Assembly (NCBI RefSeq): GCF_000737695.1
Contig: NZ_JPRM01000002.1
Span: 110,370 to 174,369 of the forward strand
Length of the DNA: 64,000 bases
Reading direction: 5' to 3'
Origin: Flavobacterium hydatis
GTDB taxonomy: Bacteria; Bacteroidota; Bacteroidia; Flavobacteriales; Flavobacteriaceae
The notes under the pieces are model-generated. The model ran no database searches and was not told the origin of the DNA. It saw only the letters and a program-made list of their open reading frames with translations. The position numbers were made by a program, and so were the translations under genes. Of this stretch, positions 62,996 through 64,000 are shown one piece after another. Numbering within the stretch: the stretch's first letter is position 1; every line of letters begins with the position of its first letter.

Positions 62996-64000
62996 AAAAT
63001 GGATAAAAATAATAGTCTGCTGTATAGCATGCGTACAAATAATTAGCTGCCAAATGACAAATAATAATATTCCCGAGTGGACTGCTGAGATGTGTCATCC
63101 AGCAAATAAATACAGAATAGAATTAGTAAAAGATGAAATTTTTACGCTTGAGGGTATTCATGCCGGAATGCCTTATGGAGGATCTTCAGGTACATGGGGA
63201 GACTCTGGAAAAATGTGGACAGAACAACATGGTACCCCAATAGGCGCTGATATAACCTATTATGCAGGCTATGACAATGCTTTTTATAGGTTGAAAATTG
63301 ATTTTCCGGTTGAGAAAATGAAAGACCTCATAAAAAGATATTATCCTACCAAAGAAATAGTAGGAAAAACAATTGCTGAATACAAACATGAGGGAGATTT
63401 AGGAATTGATGAGAGAAGTTATAATAACTTTTCTAGTCTTGTTTTTGGTTTTGCACCCAAAGGTATGGTGGTAGTTTGGGCAAATTATGGTATGACAGTT
63501 ATAGAGATTGGCAGGTATCAGGCAGAAGTAATAAAAAATGATATTGATTTAGAAAAAAAGCTATTTGCAAATTGGAGTGTGAATAGAGAAAAAGCTAAAG
63601 AAATTAGTTTTATTCCCAATACTAATTGTGCATTATGGGATATGTATCGTTTGCGCTATAAGTGGAAACCCGTATTTACATCGGAGAATCCTAATTTTAG
63701 ATTATTTAAGATAAACACAGAATATTATAATGGAGAGAGAGATCAACTCATGCACCCGTGGTTGCTCGAGAACAAAATAAGGGACAGAGCTTTACCAAGT
63801 GTATTTCAGTTTTTTTGGGAAACTAGTAAAGATGAACGATTTGAGGGCAGAATTTTCTTTAATCAAGATCAATTATTCGATCGTTTTAAGGGGTTATCGG
63901 GAGAAAACGAAATTCAGGTAAAAATTGCCAATGATAATCAAAGCTTGAAAGTTCTCGTAAACAATGAAACACTTGTGGTAGATAGTATTCGTATTTATCC
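62988..64000 (+). CDS. DUF2931 lipoprotein, likely immunity protein; 3' end outside window
   Basis: The frame opens at the ATG of MDKKWIKII (62988) and is open to the last base, so at least 337 residues are visible. A lipobox is present (CIACVQIISCQM, Cys at 21). DUF2931 features follow: EWTAEMCHPANKYRIELVKDE, the Gly-rich MPYGGSSGTWGDSGKMW, GTPIGADITYYAGYDNAFY, and FPVEKMKDLIKRYYP. DUF2931 lipoproteins commonly sit directly after DUF2235 effectors in the Bacteroidota T6SS clusters, which suggests they protect the producing cell from the lipase; that link is from general knowledge and gene order. It overlaps the effector frame by 8 bases. Confidence 0.85.
   Translation, partial: MDKKWIKIIVCCIACVQIISCQMTNNNIPEWTAEMCHPANKYRIELVKDEIFTLEGIHAGMPYGGSSGTWGDSGKMWTEQHGTPIGADITYYAGYDNAFYRLKIDFPVEKMKDLIKRYYPTKEIVGKTIAEYKHEGDLGIDERSYNNFSSLVFGFAPKGMVVVWANYGMTVIEIGRYQAEVIKNDIDLEKKLFANWSVNREKAKEISFIPNTNCALWDMYRLRYKWKPVFTSENPNFRLFKINTEYYNGERDQLMHPWLLENKIRDRALPSVFQFFWETSKDERFEGRIFFNQDQLFDRFKGLSGENEIQVKIANDNQSLKVLVNNETLVVDSIRIY

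Overview
The window looks like a chromosomal segment of a Flavobacterium-like member of the Bacteroidota. The main pointers are low GC with AT-rich spacers, promoters of the TAnnTTTG type with few Shine-Dalgarno-like leaders, the gliding genes gldB and gldC beside nadE, DUF5103 and DUF6702 families, LytS/LytTR signalling pairs, CarboxypepD_reg-like proteins and a Bacteroidota-type Hcp/VgrG locus. All function calls come from reading motifs in the translated sequence; no database search was run.

Layout. 1-2150: a cut-off RibD/DHFR-like gene, an outer-membrane barrel protein and an NTF2-like protein, then a gene-free stretch rich in hairpin repeats. 2150-8430: a serine hydrolase, aspartate aminotransferase, fatty acid desaturase, rsmG, a Tat-type alkaline phosphatase and a SUKH-like protein. 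8430-13330: a same-strand block with a LytS-like kinase gene first, a LytTR regulator gene last, and two secreted TPR-tailed hydrolase genes between them. 13640-25720: mostly housekeeping (SMP-30-like protein, pruA, apaG, DUF5103, SNF2 helicase, methyltransferase, map, DUF445). 25770-30860: a tetR-led export operon (TetR, ABC, HlyD, TolC) whose ATPase has lost several catalytic motifs. 30990-36940: gpmI, two convergent L,D-transpeptidases, a GNAT enzyme, two identical tRNA-Gly(TCC) genes and pepE. 37090-42110: three overlapping CarboxypepD_reg-like genes, DUF6702 and an M1 peptidase. 42190-47530: tatA, PAP2, a repeat-rich spacer, an O-methyltransferase, an LEA-like lipoprotein and a YceI-porin-YceI operon. 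47840-58640: rlmN, a polyprenyl synthase, an ECF sigma factor with a membrane partner, dnaG, a LuxR-type regulator, nadE, gldB and gldC. 59030-64000: a type VI secretion island with hcp, vgrG, a DUF2235 lipase effector and a DUF2931 lipoprotein that is probably its immunity protein; the last gene runs off the window.

The strongest points for a second look are five. The DUF2235 effector is cut by one in-frame TAG just after its catalytic His, and its N-terminus resembles the VgrG needle repeat. The DnaG primase has lost all four zinc ligands of its CHC2 finger and starts at TTG. The exporter ATPase has a degenerate Q-loop, signature, Walker B and H-loop. Three coupled CarboxypepD_reg-like proteins include two that share an unusual LGIIPxGQ motif. 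A dispersed hairpin repeat is present in three copies whose stem tips change with pairing preserved.
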